A stretch of 64,000 nt of DNA from Rhodocyclaceae bacterium (GTDB taxonomy: Bacteria > Pseudomonadota > Gammaproteobacteria > Burkholderiales > Rhodocyclaceae): NCBI GenBank assembly GCA_023150275.1, contig JAKLLG010000003.1, positions 62,001 through 126,000 of the forward strand, read 5' to 3'. The stretch's first letter is position 1. The number at the start of each line of letters is the position of its first letter. The notes beneath the pieces were generated by a model. The model ran no database searches and had not been told where the DNA came from. It was given only the letters and a program-made list of their open reading frames with translations. Position numbers and translations under genes: made by a program. Below, piece by piece: positions 20,122 to 29,202 of this stretch.

Positions 20122-21006
20122 ATGAAAACGCTGCGTACGCTGCTCGGGTTGGCGCTGCTGCTTGCGGGGGTGAACCACGCGCTTGCTGCCTCCGCCAAAG
20201 CCGTTGTCGAGGCCGTTCAATCGCCGGCCTGGGTGGAGCGCGGCGAACAGCGCCTGCCTCTGTTACCGGGGCAGGAACTGAAGAATCGCGATCGCGTCGT
20301 CACCGGCGCCGAGGCGCGCGTGCTGCTGCGCCTGTCCGAAGGCAGCGCCGTCAAACTGGGTGAGAACGCCAGCCTGCGCATTGATGCGCTCGGTGTGCGC
20401 GATGGCGGCACCTTTACCGCCGCGCTGGATGTCGCGCGCGGCGCCTTCCGTTTCACTACGGGCGTGTTCAACCGTTTCCAGAGCCGGCGTGCCGTGAACG
20501 TGCGCATCGCCACCGTGACCGCCGGCATTCGCGGCACCGATCTGTGGGGCAAGTCCGACGACGAGCGTGATCTCGTCTGCCTGATCGAAGGGCGGATCAC
20601 GGTCCTTCATGAAGCCGCCGAGCCTTTGCCGATGAGCGAGCCGCTGACCTTCTACGTGGCGCCGAAAGGTGGCGCGCCGCTGCCGGTGGCCCCCGTGGAC
20701 AGGGATCAGCTGACGCGCTGGGCGACCGAAACCGAGTTGCGCCCGGAGGGTGCGACGCTGCAGAAGAGCGGGCGCTGGGCGGTGCATCTCGGTATCGAGG
20801 AGAGCGAGGCGGGGGCGCTGGCGCTGTACGATCGGGCGCGGGCCGCGGGCTACCCGGTCAGGATCAGGCCGATCGCGAGTGATGGCGCCTATCGCTATGC
20901 CCTGCAGGTGCCGCACCTGGCGTCGCGGGCGGCAGCCGAGGCGCTCGCCGCGCGCGTGGCGCAGGATCTCGGCATCGATCAGGCGCGCCCCGTCGGACGC
21001 CGCTGA
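20122..21006 (+). CDS. FecR-domain and SPOR-domain exported protein
   Basis: A 294-residue exported protein with a Sec signal peptide (MKTLRTLLGLALLLAGVNHA). Residues about 30-170 form a FecR-like domain with the hallmark GQELKNRDRVVTGAEARVLL, FRFTTG and VTAGIRGTDLWGKS. The C-terminal 75 residues resemble a SPOR peptidoglycan-binding repeat (WAVHLGIEESEAGALALYDR), so it may localise to septal peptidoglycan. The start at 20122 follows AAGAAGGGGG; TAGAAT at 20087-20092 may be its -10 box. A strong terminator follows. Confidence 0.85.
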   Translation: MKTLRTLLGLALLLAGVNHALAASAKAVVEAVQSPAWVERGEQRLPLLPGQELKNRDRVVTGAEARVLLRLSEGSAVKLGENASLRIDALGVRDGGTFTAALDVARGAFRFTTGVFNRFQSRRAVNVRIATVTAGIRGTDLWGKSDDERDLVCLIEGRITVLHEAAEPLPMSEPLTFYVAPKGGAPLPVAPVDRDQLTRWATETELRPEGATLQKSGRWAVHLGIEESEAGALALYDRARAAGYPVRIRPIASDGAYRYALQVPHLASRAAAEALAARVAQDLGIDQARPVGRR

Positions 21007-21012
21007 GAAAAG

Positions 21013-21038
21013 AAAATCCGGGCCGCGGCCCGGATTTT
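21013..21038. terminator. Bidirectional Rho-independent terminator
   Basis: A perfect inverted repeat with arms AAAATCCGGGCC and GGCCCGGATTTT around the central GC. It lies 7 bases after the FecR/SPOR stop and before the end of the opposite gene. The A and T flanks let it serve both strands. Confidence 0.85.
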
Positions 21039-21110
21039 CATGCTGCCTGTCGCACACTCATGCTCGCTGCGCGAGCAGAATGCCGCGTCCGGTCGATGGA
21101 CCGGCGAAGT

Positions 21111-21446
21111 TCAGGCGGCGATCTTCTGTTTGGCGCAGAAATCGTTCCAGTTGTTGTTCCACAAGCGGTAGGTGCTCTCGGCGGCGATCAGTCCGAGCGT
21201 CGCCATGCGGGCCTGGTGGCGCCATAGCCAGGTGACGTTCGCTGCGCCGGTGATCGGGCAACGACCGACCTCTTCCTCGGCCAGATTGATGAAGCGCTCG
21301 ACCGACAGACGATAGAAATCCGAACTGTCGCGGTTGCCAACGATCAGTTCGGCCTCGCCAACGGCGCGGCGCCACAGTTTCAAGGCCAGCGCCTCGCCGA
21401 TACCGGCGCGCTTGGCGATCCAGGGCAGAATTTTCGGTGCTCTCAT
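21111..21446 (-). CDS. Small helical protein, unknown
   Basis: A 111-residue basic, helix-rich protein, not recognised. Features: MRAPKILPWIAKRAGI at the start, a Trp-rich centre (VTWLWRHQARMATLGL) and STYRLWNNNWNDFC near the end. No signal peptide, no membrane segment. The start at 21446 has a good ribosome site (GAGGAG, 8 bases away) and is preferred over that at 21461. Codon use matches the neighbours. It ends beyond the bidirectional terminator shared with the FecR/SPOR gene. Confidence 0.72.
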   Translation of the reverse strand: MRAPKILPWIAKRAGIGEALALKLWRRAVGEAELIVGNRDSSDFYRLSVERFINLAEEEVGRCPITGAANVTWLWRHQARMATLGLIAAESTYRLWNNNWNDFCAKQKIAA

Positions 21447-21645
21447 GCTGTTACTCCTCATTCGCGAGGCCGTTTAGGCCCTAATTTCCAGTGCGCGCAC
21501 AGCCTTGTGGGTTGTTTTGTGCACTGCAGCGTAATTGTATCGTTTTTGTCAGACAATTTTAGAGGAAGTTCTCCAAATCGTCCGATATATTTTATTGCGT
21601 TGCACAACAGCAACGCGCGGTCCCGCCTGCCGGTTGACCGCCGGC

Positions 21646-21651
21646 TATAAT
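21646..21651 (+). promoter_or_regulatory. Putative -10 box of uvrD
   Basis: A perfect TATAAT 30 bases before the uvrD ATG; no good -35 sequence at 16-18 bases. Confidence 0.4.
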
Positions 21652-21681
21652 CCGCGCCGCCCCCACCGGAAACCTTGATCC

Positions 21682-23874
21682 ATGTCTGATTTGCTCGCCA
21701 ACCTGAACCCGGAGCAGCTTGCTGCCGTCACTTTGCCGCCGCAGCCCGCGCTGATTCTGGCGGGGGCGGGCAGCGGCAAGACGCGAGTGCTTACTACGCG
21801 GATTGCATGGCTGCTCTCGACGGGGCAGGTCTCGCCTTCGGGCATTCTGGCGGTCACGTTCACCAACAAGGCGGCGAAGGAGATGCAGACGCGGCTGGCA
21901 GCGATGCTGCCGGTGAATACCCGGGCGATGTGGATCGGTACCTTCCACGGCCTGTGCAACCGCCTGCTGCGCGCGCACCACAAGGAAGCCGGGTTGCCGG
22001 CGCTGTTCCAGATCCTCGATTCGGGCGACCAGCAGTCGGCCGTCAAGCGGTTGCTGAAGAACCTCAACGTCGATGATGAGAAGTTCCCGCCGCGCGAGCT
22101 GTGCCACTTCATCAATGCGCACAAGGAGCAGGGGATTCGCGCCGCGCAGGCCGAGGTCTTCGACGATTTCACCCGGCGCCGCGTCGAGCTCTATGCCGAA
22201 TACGAGGCGCAGTGCCAGCGCGAAGGGGTGGTCGACTTCGCCGAGCTGTTGTTGCGCACCTACGAGCTGCTGGTGCGCAACGAACCGCTGCGCCAGCACT
22301 ATCAGCAACGTTTCCGACACATTCTGGTCGACGAGTTTCAGGATACGAACGTTCTGCAGTACAAGTGGCTGAAACTCCTGGCCAACTACGGTGCAGACGA
22401 TGGGGCGAAACTGTTTGCCGTTGGTGACGACGATCAATCCATTTACGCCTTCCGTGGCGCCGAGGTCGGCAACATGCGCGATTTCGAGCGCGAGTTCCGC
22501 GTGCAGAAGGTGATCCGCCTCGAACAGAACTACCGTTCGCACGGCAACATCCTTGAGGCCGCGAACGCCATCATCAAGCACAACCGCGGCCGCCTCGGGA
22601 AGAACTTGTGGACCGATGCCGGCGCCGGCGAACCGATCCGCGTCTTCGAGGGCTTCTCCGATCTCGACGAGGCACGCTTCATCGTCGACGAAGCGAAGGA
22701 GCTGATCCGCGACGGCATCTCGCGCAACCAGATCGCGCTGCTCTACCGCTCGAACGCCCAGTCGCGCGTGCTCGAACACCAGCTGTTTACCGCCGGCATT
22801 CCGTATCGCGTCTACGGTGGCCTGCGCTTCTTCGAGCGTCAGGAAATCAAGCACGCGCTCGCCTATCTGCGCCTGATCGCCAATCCGGACGACGACACGG
22901 CCTTCGCTCGCGTCGTCAATTTCCCGGCGCGCGGCATCGGCGCCCGTTCGCAAGAAAATCTGCAGGCCGCCGCGCATCAGGCCAACTCATCGCTCTACAA
23001 CGCCGCCGCCTCGCTGACCGGCAAGGCCGGCGCTTCGGTCGGCGCCTTCATCCGTCTCGTCGAGGAACTGCGTCGCGATACGACGAACCTGCCGCTGCCC
23101 GAGATGATCGAGCACGTCATCGAAAAATCCGGCTTGCGCCAGCATTATTTGAGCGAGAAGGAAGGTCAGGAGCGCCTCGACAACCTCGACGAACTGATCA
23201 ACGCGGCCGTCAGCTTCGTGCAGGAAGAAAGCGGCGGTGACCTCGCGGCACGCGAGGAAGCCGGCGACTTGGCGGCCTTCCTTACGCACGCTTCGCTTGA
23301 ATCGGGCGAGCATCAGGCGCTCGAAGGCGACGAGGCACTGCAACTGATGACCGTGCATGCGGCCAAGGGGCTGGAGTTCGACATCGTCTTTCTTTCCGGG
23401 TTGGAGCAGGGGCTGTTTCCGCACGAGAACGCAGCGCAGGAACGCGAGGGTCTGGAAGAGGAACGCCGGCTGATGTACGTGGCCGTGACGCGTGCGCGCA
23501 AGCGTCTCTATCTGAGCTGGGCGCAGACGCGGATGCTGCATGGTCAGACGCGCTATTGCATCGCGTCGTCCTTCTTCGACGAGATCCCCGACGAGCTGCT
23601 GCGCAAGATCAACGGGATGAGCGCTGCCCGTGCCGCGGCCTACGAGGTGCCGGCAGCTTCGGGCGGTTGGCGCAAGCCGGCCGGTGTTCCAGCGGAAGTG
23701 TCCGGTTTGCCCAATGGCTTGCGCATCGGCATGAACGTCACCCATGCCAAGTTCGGCATGGGCGTGATCATTTCAGCGGAAGGGCGCGGCAGCGACGCGC
23801 GCGTGCAGGTGAATTTCATGGACGCCGGCCTGAAATGGCTGGCACTGGAATACGCGAAACTTACGCCGGCGTGA
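21682..23874 (+). CDS. uvrD: ATP-dependent DNA helicase UvrD/Rep family
   Basis: Superfamily 1 3'-5' helicase of nucleotide-excision and mismatch repair; 730 residues, the usual UvrD length. Motifs in order: Q-motif (LNPEQLAAV), I (AGAGSGKTRVL), Ia (TFTNKAAKEM), II (VDEFQDTN), III (AVGDDDQSIYAFRGA), IV (EQNYRS), V (LMTVHAAKGLEFD) and VI (VAVTRARKRLYLSW). The C-terminal tail has the UvrD-type Tudor-like segment (GMNVTHAKFGMGVIIS) that binds RNA polymerase. Its 3' end overlaps the convergent HD-GYP gene by 14 bases. Confidence 0.95.
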   Translation: MSDLLANLNPEQLAAVTLPPQPALILAGAGSGKTRVLTTRIAWLLSTGQVSPSGILAVTFTNKAAKEMQTRLAAMLPVNTRAMWIGTFHGLCNRLLRAHHKEAGLPALFQILDSGDQQSAVKRLLKNLNVDDEKFPPRELCHFINAHKEQGIRAAQAEVFDDFTRRRVELYAEYEAQCQREGVVDFAELLLRTYELLVRNEPLRQHYQQRFRHILVDEFQDTNVLQYKWLKLLANYGADDGAKLFAVGDDDQSIYAFRGAEVGNMRDFEREFRVQKVIRLEQNYRSHGNILEAANAIIKHNRGRLGKNLWTDAGAGEPIRVFEGFSDLDEARFIVDEAKELIRDGISRNQIALLYRSNAQSRVLEHQLFTAGIPYRVYGGLRFFERQEIKHALAYLRLIANPDDDTAFARVVNFPARGIGARSQENLQAAAHQANSSLYNAAASLTGKAGASVGAFIRLVEELRRDTTNLPLPEMIEHVIEKSGLRQHYLSEKEGQERLDNLDELINAAVSFVQEESGGDLAAREEAGDLAAFLTHASLESGEHQALEGDEALQLMTVHAAKGLEFDIVFLSGLEQGLFPHENAAQEREGLEEERRLMYVAVTRARKRLYLSWAQTRMLHGQTRYCIASSFFDEIPDELLRKINGMSAARAAAYEVPAASGGWRKPAGVPAEVSGLPNGLRIGMNVTHAKFGMGVIISAEGRGSDARVQVNFMDAGLKWLALEYAKLTPA

Positions 23875-25150
23875 ATTGCGACGCCGCGAAGAAATACTGC
23901 AGTCCCTTTTCGCGCAGTTCCGTTTTCAGGGCCTCTTCGCCAGCTGCTGAATAGCGCCGGTGCAGCTCGCAGGCCATGCGGTCGAAGCGCTCCACCAACC
24001 GTGGGTCGAAGTGGCTACCGGCGTCGCGACGGACGATCGCGATCGCCTCCTCGCAGGACATCGCCTGTTTGTAGGGGCGTTCCGAGGCCAGCGCGTCAAA
24101 CACATCGACGATGGCGAAGATGCGTGCCGTGAGCGGAATGTCCTCGCCCTTGCGGCCATTCGGGTAGCCGCTGCCGTCGAATTTTTCGTGATGATTGCCG
24201 ACCACGTCGAGCGCCGCCTGCAGCCATTCCGCGTCCTCAAGAATCTCCAGGCCGAGCGCCACGTGCGTGCGCATCACCGAGAATTCGTCGGCATCCAGGC
24301 GCGCCGGCTTGAGCAGGATGTTGTCGCTGATGCCGATCTTGCCCACATCGTGCAGGAAGGCCCCGAGGATCAGCGCACGCATGTCGACGGCGCCGATACC
24401 GATGGCCTCGCCAAGGGCGATCGAATAAAGCGTCACGCGGAAGTTGTGCGCATTGGTGTCGGAATCCCGTTTGGCGATCGCGGCGCCGAGCACGGAGGCC
24501 ATCTCCAGGTTGCCCTTGACCACCTCGCGCGAGAACGCCAGCACCTTGCGGTTAAGCGAAAGGATGACCGGATAGAGCGCGATCGTGGTCAGCAGCACGG
24601 CGACCATCGTCACGGTGAGGGCGCGGATCAGATCTTCGCGCAGGCGCTTCATCGTCGTCGGATCGACAATGAAGATGCCATCGAAGTAGCCACTGATCCT
24701 GCGCTCGCCGTCGCGCAGTGGGACCACGGCATGCACCAGCGTCGTATCGCCGGCGGTGAAGCGCTCGTAGTGCGCTTGCTGGTCGCGCGGCAATTCGCCG
24801 TCGTGGCCCGCGAGCATCCGGCGCATGGCCTCGTGACGCGGGTTGATCACTTCGGTGAGGCGCTTGTCGTGTCTGTCGTAGATACGCACGGCGATGAAGT
24901 TCTCTGCCGCGAAGTCGCGCGCCCGCTTCTCCAGCAAACGGGCCTCCTCGCTTTCCGCCGGTGCGTCGAGCGAGATGCCGAGTTGCGCGAAGCGCTCCGA
25001 TTCCGAAGCGGCCAGCGCGACGACGAACTCATTGATCTTGTCCAGTTCGAGCACGTAGGCGATGCCGCCGAACAGCAACGACAATCCTACCCAGACCGCG
25101 GCAAGGCGGCTGACGATGATGTGATGGATGGGGCTGTGTATCGATTCCAT
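23861..25150 (-). CDS. HD-GYP domain cyclic-di-GMP phosphodiesterase, membrane-bound
   Basis: A 429-residue protein with two membrane helices (about 14-34 and 178-198) around an extracytoplasmic sensor segment, then a linker and an HD-GYP domain. The metal and catalytic motifs are intact: HDVGKIG (His267, Asp268) and HHEKFDGSGYP (GYP at 328-330). This family hydrolyses c-di-GMP to pGpG or GMP. It is convergent with uvrD; its ATG at 25150 faces the quinone oxidoreductase gene. Confidence 0.92.
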   Translation of the reverse strand: MESIHSPIHHIIVSRLAAVWVGLSLLFGGIAYVLELDKINEFVVALAASESERFAQLGISLDAPAESEEARLLEKRARDFAAENFIAVRIYDRHDKRLTEVINPRHEAMRRMLAGHDGELPRDQQAHYERFTAGDTTLVHAVVPLRDGERRISGYFDGIFIVDPTTMKRLREDLIRALTVTMVAVLLTTIALYPVILSLNRKVLAFSREVVKGNLEMASVLGAAIAKRDSDTNAHNFRVTLYSIALGEAIGIGAVDMRALILGAFLHDVGKIGISDNILLKPARLDADEFSVMRTHVALGLEILEDAEWLQAALDVVGNHHEKFDGSGYPNGRKGEDIPLTARIFAIVDVFDALASERPYKQAMSCEEAIAIVRRDAGSHFDPRLVERFDRMACELHRRYSAAGEEALKTELREKGLQYFFAASQFTPA

Positions 25151-25313
25151 ATGCAGAACGGATGATACTCCGCAAACTTCAGCCCCGCATGCGCTTGCCC
25201 AATTCCGGCGCTGCCGCTAGGCTCATCGTCTGCGTTCGGAAAGATCGTGGAATGACTCCGGATTGGGCCTGAAAGCGGGCACCGGACGCGACGAAAAAAG
25301 ATCGGAGGCAAAC

Positions 25314-26294
25314 ATGCAGACGGTACAGGCGATTCGATTTCATCACACCGGTGGGCCCGAGGTGCTGTGCTGGGAGAATGTCGACCTGGGCGAACCCGGC
25401 TCCGGGCAGGTGCGCGTGCGCCATGCCGCGGTCGGCCTCAACTTCATCGACACCTACCACCGCACCGGACTCTACCCGCTGCCGCTGCCATCCGGCATCG
25501 GTCTCGAAGGTGCCGGCGTTGTCGAAGCCGTTGGCGAAGGCGTCACCCAGTTCAGGGCCGGCGACCGTGTCGCCTATGCCGGCGGCCCGGTGGGTGCCTA
25601 CAGCGAAGCGCGCTGCATGCCGGTGGCGCCGCTGCTCAAATTGCCCGAGAACATCGATTTCCGCACTGGCGCCGCGATGATGCTGCAGGGGCTCACCGCC
25701 GCCTACCTTTTGCGCAAGACCTATCGCGTGCAGGCCGGCGATGCCGTGCTCATTCATGCCGCAGCCGGCGGCGTTGGCCTGATTGCCTGCCAGTGGGCAA
25801 AGGCGCTTGGCGCCACCGTGATCGGCACCACTTCCACCGAGGCCAAGGCCGAACTCGCCCGCGCGCACGGCGCCGACCACGTGATTTTCTACAACCGCGA
25901 AGACGTCGCCAAGCGCGTGCGCGAGATCACCGGCGGCGAAGGCGTCGCCGTGGTGTACGACGGCGTCGGCAAGGATACGTTCATGGGTTCGCTCGACAGT
26001 CTGCGCGTGCGCGGCACGATGGTCAGCTTCGGCAACGCCTCCGGTCCCGTGGCGCCCTTCGATCCGCTGCTGCTTTCGCAGAAGGGTTCCCTCTTCATCA
26101 CGCGGCCAACCCTTGCACACCACACGGCGAAGCGCGAGGAACTGGAAGAACTCGGCGGTGAACTGTTCGCGATGGTCGGCGGCGGCAAGGTGAAGATCGA
26201 GGTCAACCAGACCTATGCCCTCCGCGACGCGGCGCAGGCGCACCGTGATCTGGAGGCGCGGCGTACCACTGGCAGCACCATCCTGCTGCCGTAA
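25314..26294 (+). CDS. qor: NADPH:quinone oxidoreductase (zinc-free MDR family)
   Basis: A 326-residue medium-chain dehydrogenase of the QOR type, reducing quinones with NADPH. Seen: MQTVQAIRFHHTGGPEVL, NFIDTYHRTGLYPLPLP, the nucleotide-binding HAAAGGVGLIACQWAK, and the C-terminal LEARRTTGSTILLP, all typical. No zinc-binding cysteines or structural zinc lobe. The start at 25314 follows CGGAGG. The next gene (TAXI protein) starts 15 bases after its stop, so they probably share an mRNA. Confidence 0.93.
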   Translation: MQTVQAIRFHHTGGPEVLCWENVDLGEPGSGQVRVRHAAVGLNFIDTYHRTGLYPLPLPSGIGLEGAGVVEAVGEGVTQFRAGDRVAYAGGPVGAYSEARCMPVAPLLKLPENIDFRTGAAMMLQGLTAAYLLRKTYRVQAGDAVLIHAAAGGVGLIACQWAKALGATVIGTTSTEAKAELARAHGADHVIFYNREDVAKRVREITGGEGVAVVYDGVGKDTFMGSLDSLRVRGTMVSFGNASGPVAPFDPLLLSQKGSLFITRPTLAHHTAKREELEELGGELFAMVGGGKVKIEVNQTYALRDAAQAHRDLEARRTTGSTILLP

Positions 26295-26309
26295 GTGGAG
26301 AACGCAACG

Positions 26310-27644
26310 ATGAGCGCCAAGCTGAAGAGCGGCCTGCTTTCGATCCGCGACCTGCTGGCAACGGCGTGGCCGATCGTCCTTATCGTCGCGCTCGGTTTCG
26401 TGTTTGCCTACCAGTTCGTTGAGCCGGCGCCGCCGAAGCGTCTGGTCATCAGCAGCGGTGCCGAAAGCGGCGCCTATCATGCCTTCGCGCAGCGCTACGC
26501 CGCCCTTCTGGCGCGCAACGGCGTCACCCTCGACGTGCGTGCCTCCGTCGGTTCGCTCGAAAACGTCGACCGCCTACGCAAGGGCGAGGTCGATGTCGCC
26601 TTCGTCCAGGGCGGCATACTGCCGGCCGACGGCGAGGAAGCGCGGACAGAACTGCTCTCGCTCGGCAGCATGTACTACGAGCCGGTGTGGGTCTTCTATC
26701 GCGGCGACAGGCGCCTCGTTCGCTTGCACGACTTGGCCGGCAAGCGCATTGCCATTGGCGCCGAAGGCAGCGGCGTGCGCGGGCTGGCGCTGCAGTTGCT
26801 TGAAGCCAACGAAATTCCCGTCGATGACAAGCTGGTGCCGCTCGCCGGGCTCGATGCCGCCGAGGCCGTGCAGCAGGGCTGGGTGGACGCCGCCTTCATC
26901 ATCGCCGCGCCGGAAGCGCCGGTGGTGCAGGTGCTGCTGCGCTCGCCCGGGGTGCGCGTGATGAGTTTTGCGCAGGCCGATGCTTACACGCGGCGCTTTC
27001 CCTTCCTCACTCAGGTGACGCTGCCGCGCGGCGCCGTCGATCTCGTGCGCGACACGCCGCCGTGGGATACGGCAATGCTCGCCGCCACCGCCAACCTGGT
27101 GGTGCGCGAGGACATTCACCCGGCCCTCGTTTCGCTACTGCTGCAGGCCGCCAGCGAGGCGCATGGCAAGAGCGGCTTCTTCCAGCGCACCGGACAGTTT
27201 CCCGCCTATCTCGACACCAGCTTCGAGCTCTCGTCGGACGCCGCCCGCCACTACAAATCCGGCCCACCGTTCCTGCAGCGCTTCTTGCCCTTCTGGGCGG
27301 CGGTGTTCGTCGATCGCACCTTCGTCATGCTGCTGCCGCTGATTGCGCTGCTGGTGCCGCTCCTCAAGGTGGCGCCGGCGATCTACACCTGGCGCGTACG
27401 CTCCAAGGTGTTCCGCCTTTACGGCGAGCTCAAGTTCCTCGAAAACGAGGTGCGCAACCACTACGATGCCGCGCGCCACGCCGAATATTTCGAGCGACTC
27501 GACCGCATCGAGGAGGCCGCGAGCAACCGCAACGTGCCGCTGGCCTTCACCGACCTCGTCTATACGCTGCGCGAGCACGTGCACCTCGTGCGCAAGCAAC
27601 TCATCCGTTTCGAAACCGCCCACGAAGAGCCCGCCAAACCATGA
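26310..27644 (+). CDS. Membrane-anchored TAXI-domain solute-binding protein
   Basis: A 444-residue protein: N-terminal membrane helix (about 19-38), a periplasmic TAXI-like solute-binding domain (about 45-320; ISSGAESGAYHAFAQRYA, LAGKRIAIGAEGSGVRGLAL), a second membrane helix (about 340-360), then a cytoplasmic helical tail of about 80 residues (LYGELKFLENEVRNHYDAA). No TRAP permease gene is nearby, so it is not an ordinary transport receptor. It may be a sensor or adaptor. Its stop overlaps the ParA-like gene (ATGA). The same TAXI fold occurs in the transport receptor at 12498-13448. Confidence 0.85.
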   Translation: MSAKLKSGLLSIRDLLATAWPIVLIVALGFVFAYQFVEPAPPKRLVISSGAESGAYHAFAQRYAALLARNGVTLDVRASVGSLENVDRLRKGEVDVAFVQGGILPADGEEARTELLSLGSMYYEPVWVFYRGDRRLVRLHDLAGKRIAIGAEGSGVRGLALQLLEANEIPVDDKLVPLAGLDAAEAVQQGWVDAAFIIAAPEAPVVQVLLRSPGVRVMSFAQADAYTRRFPFLTQVTLPRGAVDLVRDTPPWDTAMLAATANLVVREDIHPALVSLLLQAASEAHGKSGFFQRTGQFPAYLDTSFELSSDAARHYKSGPPFLQRFLPFWAAVFVDRTFVMLLPLIALLVPLLKVAPAIYTWRVRSKVFRLYGELKFLENEVRNHYDAARHAEYFERLDRIEEAASNRNVPLAFTDLVYTLREHVHLVRKQLIRFETAHEEPAKP

Positions 27645-28267
27645 AGCGCATCCTCGTCGCTAACCCCAAGGGGGGCTCCGGAAAATCGACGCTCGCGACC
27701 AACCTCGCCGGCTACTTCGCCCGCTGCGGCCATCGCGTCATGCTCGGCGACACCGATCGCCAGCAATCGGCACGCGACTGGCTCGGCCTGCGCTCGCGGC
27801 TGCTGCCGCCGATCGCTACCTGGGAGATCGCGGACGGGCGGCCGGCGCGCCCGCCCGCCGGCACCTCGCACGCCGTGCTCGACACCCCGGCCGGCCTGCA
27901 CGGCAAGAATCTCGAACGCGTGCTGAAGGCCGTTGATCGCGTCATCGTGCCGGTGCAGCCCTCGCTGTTCGACATCCTCGCCACGAAGAGCTTTCTCGAA
28001 AAGCTGCTGGAAGAGAAGGTGGTGCGCAAGCATCACACCTTCGTCGCCGTCGTCGGCATGCGCGTCGATGCGCGCACGCGTGCCGCCGCCGAGCTGGAGC
28101 GCTTTCTCGCACAGTACGAACTGCCGGTGCTTGCCTACCTGCGCGACACGCAGCGCTACGTGCAGGCTGCCGCGCACGGCATGACGCTTTTCGATCTGAC
28201 GCCCTCGCGCATTGCCCAGGATCTGGAGCAATGGCAGCCAATCATCGCTTGGGCCGATGCCGACTGA
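27641..28267 (+). CDS. ParA/MinD-like P-loop ATPase
   Basis: A 208-residue deviant Walker-A ATPase: KGGSGKST at residues 10-17, with the signature lysine Lys10, followed by LGDTDRQQSARDW and VPVQPSLFDILATKSFL. Such proteins position cellular cargo (plasmids, chemoreceptors, enzymes). No ParB-like partner is adjacent; it is translationally coupled to the membrane-anchored TAXI protein. Function not known. A plasmid role is unlikely given the surrounding chromosomal genes. Confidence 0.88.
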   Translation: MKRILVANPKGGSGKSTLATNLAGYFARCGHRVMLGDTDRQQSARDWLGLRSRLLPPIATWEIADGRPARPPAGTSHAVLDTPAGLHGKNLERVLKAVDRVIVPVQPSLFDILATKSFLEKLLEEKVVRKHHTFVAVVGMRVDARTRAAAELERFLAQYELPVLAYLRDTQRYVQAAAHGMTLFDLTPSRIAQDLEQWQPIIAWADAD

Positions 28268-28277
28268 GCGCGCGCCC

Positions 28278-29018
28278 ATGTCGCGCACCGCATTCACTTT
28301 TACGGCCGCAGCCAGCCTGCTGCTGGCCTGCGCCAGCCCCGCCCCCGAGCGCGCGGCCGACCCTGTCGCCGACGTGGCGCCAGTGCGCACCACCCTGATC
28401 GCGCGTGGCAACGAGCCGGCATGGTCGCTGCGCATCGATCAATCGCTGCGCTTCGAATCCGGCGAACTGCATGTCAGCGGGCCGGCCAAGCCGGTGGTCG
28501 TTACGGACGCCGCCAGCGGAAGCCGGCAACGCTATGCCGCAGCGCTGCGCGACCGGGCGCTTGCGGTATCCGTCGAGGTGCTCACCGTGCCGCGCGTCTG
28601 CCGCGACAGCATGAGCGGCATGCCGTACCCGCTGGCCGTCGAAGTGCTCGTCGGCGAGCGTCGTTTCTCCGGCTGCGGTGGCGACCCCGGCGCACTGCTG
28701 CGTACCGGCGACTGGACCCTCGTCGAACTCGGTGGTGCGGCGGTGACGAACGCGGCGCCGACCTTGCGCTTCGGCGCCGACGGCCGTGTCGCCGGGTACG
28801 CCGGTTGCAACCGCTACCATGCGGCCTACACGCTCGGCGGCGAAACTCTCACCATTGGCCGCGCCGCCGGCACGCGCATGGCCTGCCCCGCGCAGCAGAT
28901 GGCGCAGGAGCAGCGCTTCCTGGAGTTGCTCTCTGCCGTGCGCCGCTTCGATATCGCCGACGATGGCAGCCTGCTGCTGATCGGCGAAGCGGGGCAGGTG
29001 GTTCGCGCCCGCCGCTGA
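28278..29018 (+). CDS. META/HslJ-domain lipoprotein
   Basis: A 246-residue lipoprotein: signal peptide with lipobox (MSRTAFTFTAAASLLLAC), a first domain of about 100 residues (TLIARGNEPAWSLRIDQ; the family in COG3650-type proteins), then a C-terminal META domain (GDWTLVELGG ... GRVAGYAGCNRYHAAYTL ... GTRMACP). META proteins such as HslJ are linked to envelope stress and novobiocin resistance, though the activity is unclear. The start at 28278 puts the signal at residue 1; a start at 28257 would overlap the ParA gene and add seven residues. Confidence 0.85.
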   Translation: MSRTAFTFTAAASLLLACASPAPERAADPVADVAPVRTTLIARGNEPAWSLRIDQSLRFESGELHVSGPAKPVVVTDAASGSRQRYAAALRDRALAVSVEVLTVPRVCRDSMSGMPYPLAVEVLVGERRFSGCGGDPGALLRTGDWTLVELGGAAVTNAAPTLRFGADGRVAGYAGCNRYHAAYTLGGETLTIGRAAGTRMACPAQQMAQEQRFLELLSAVRRFDIADDGSLLLIGEAGQVVRARR

Positions 29019-29202
29019 GGCGATGACGCAGCACTGGCGTCGAAATGGATGGCGCTATGGCAGCCATCCGGGTTCGCGACAGTGAAATGCAGCTTTCCGG
29101 CGCGAACGTTTGCCTGATCGCACGGTCAGGAACGGAAGGTGGCCCTGTCCGGGCCATGCCCGGCCCGCGTTGGCCGCCGCGATCATCACTCAAGGATTCA
29201 CC

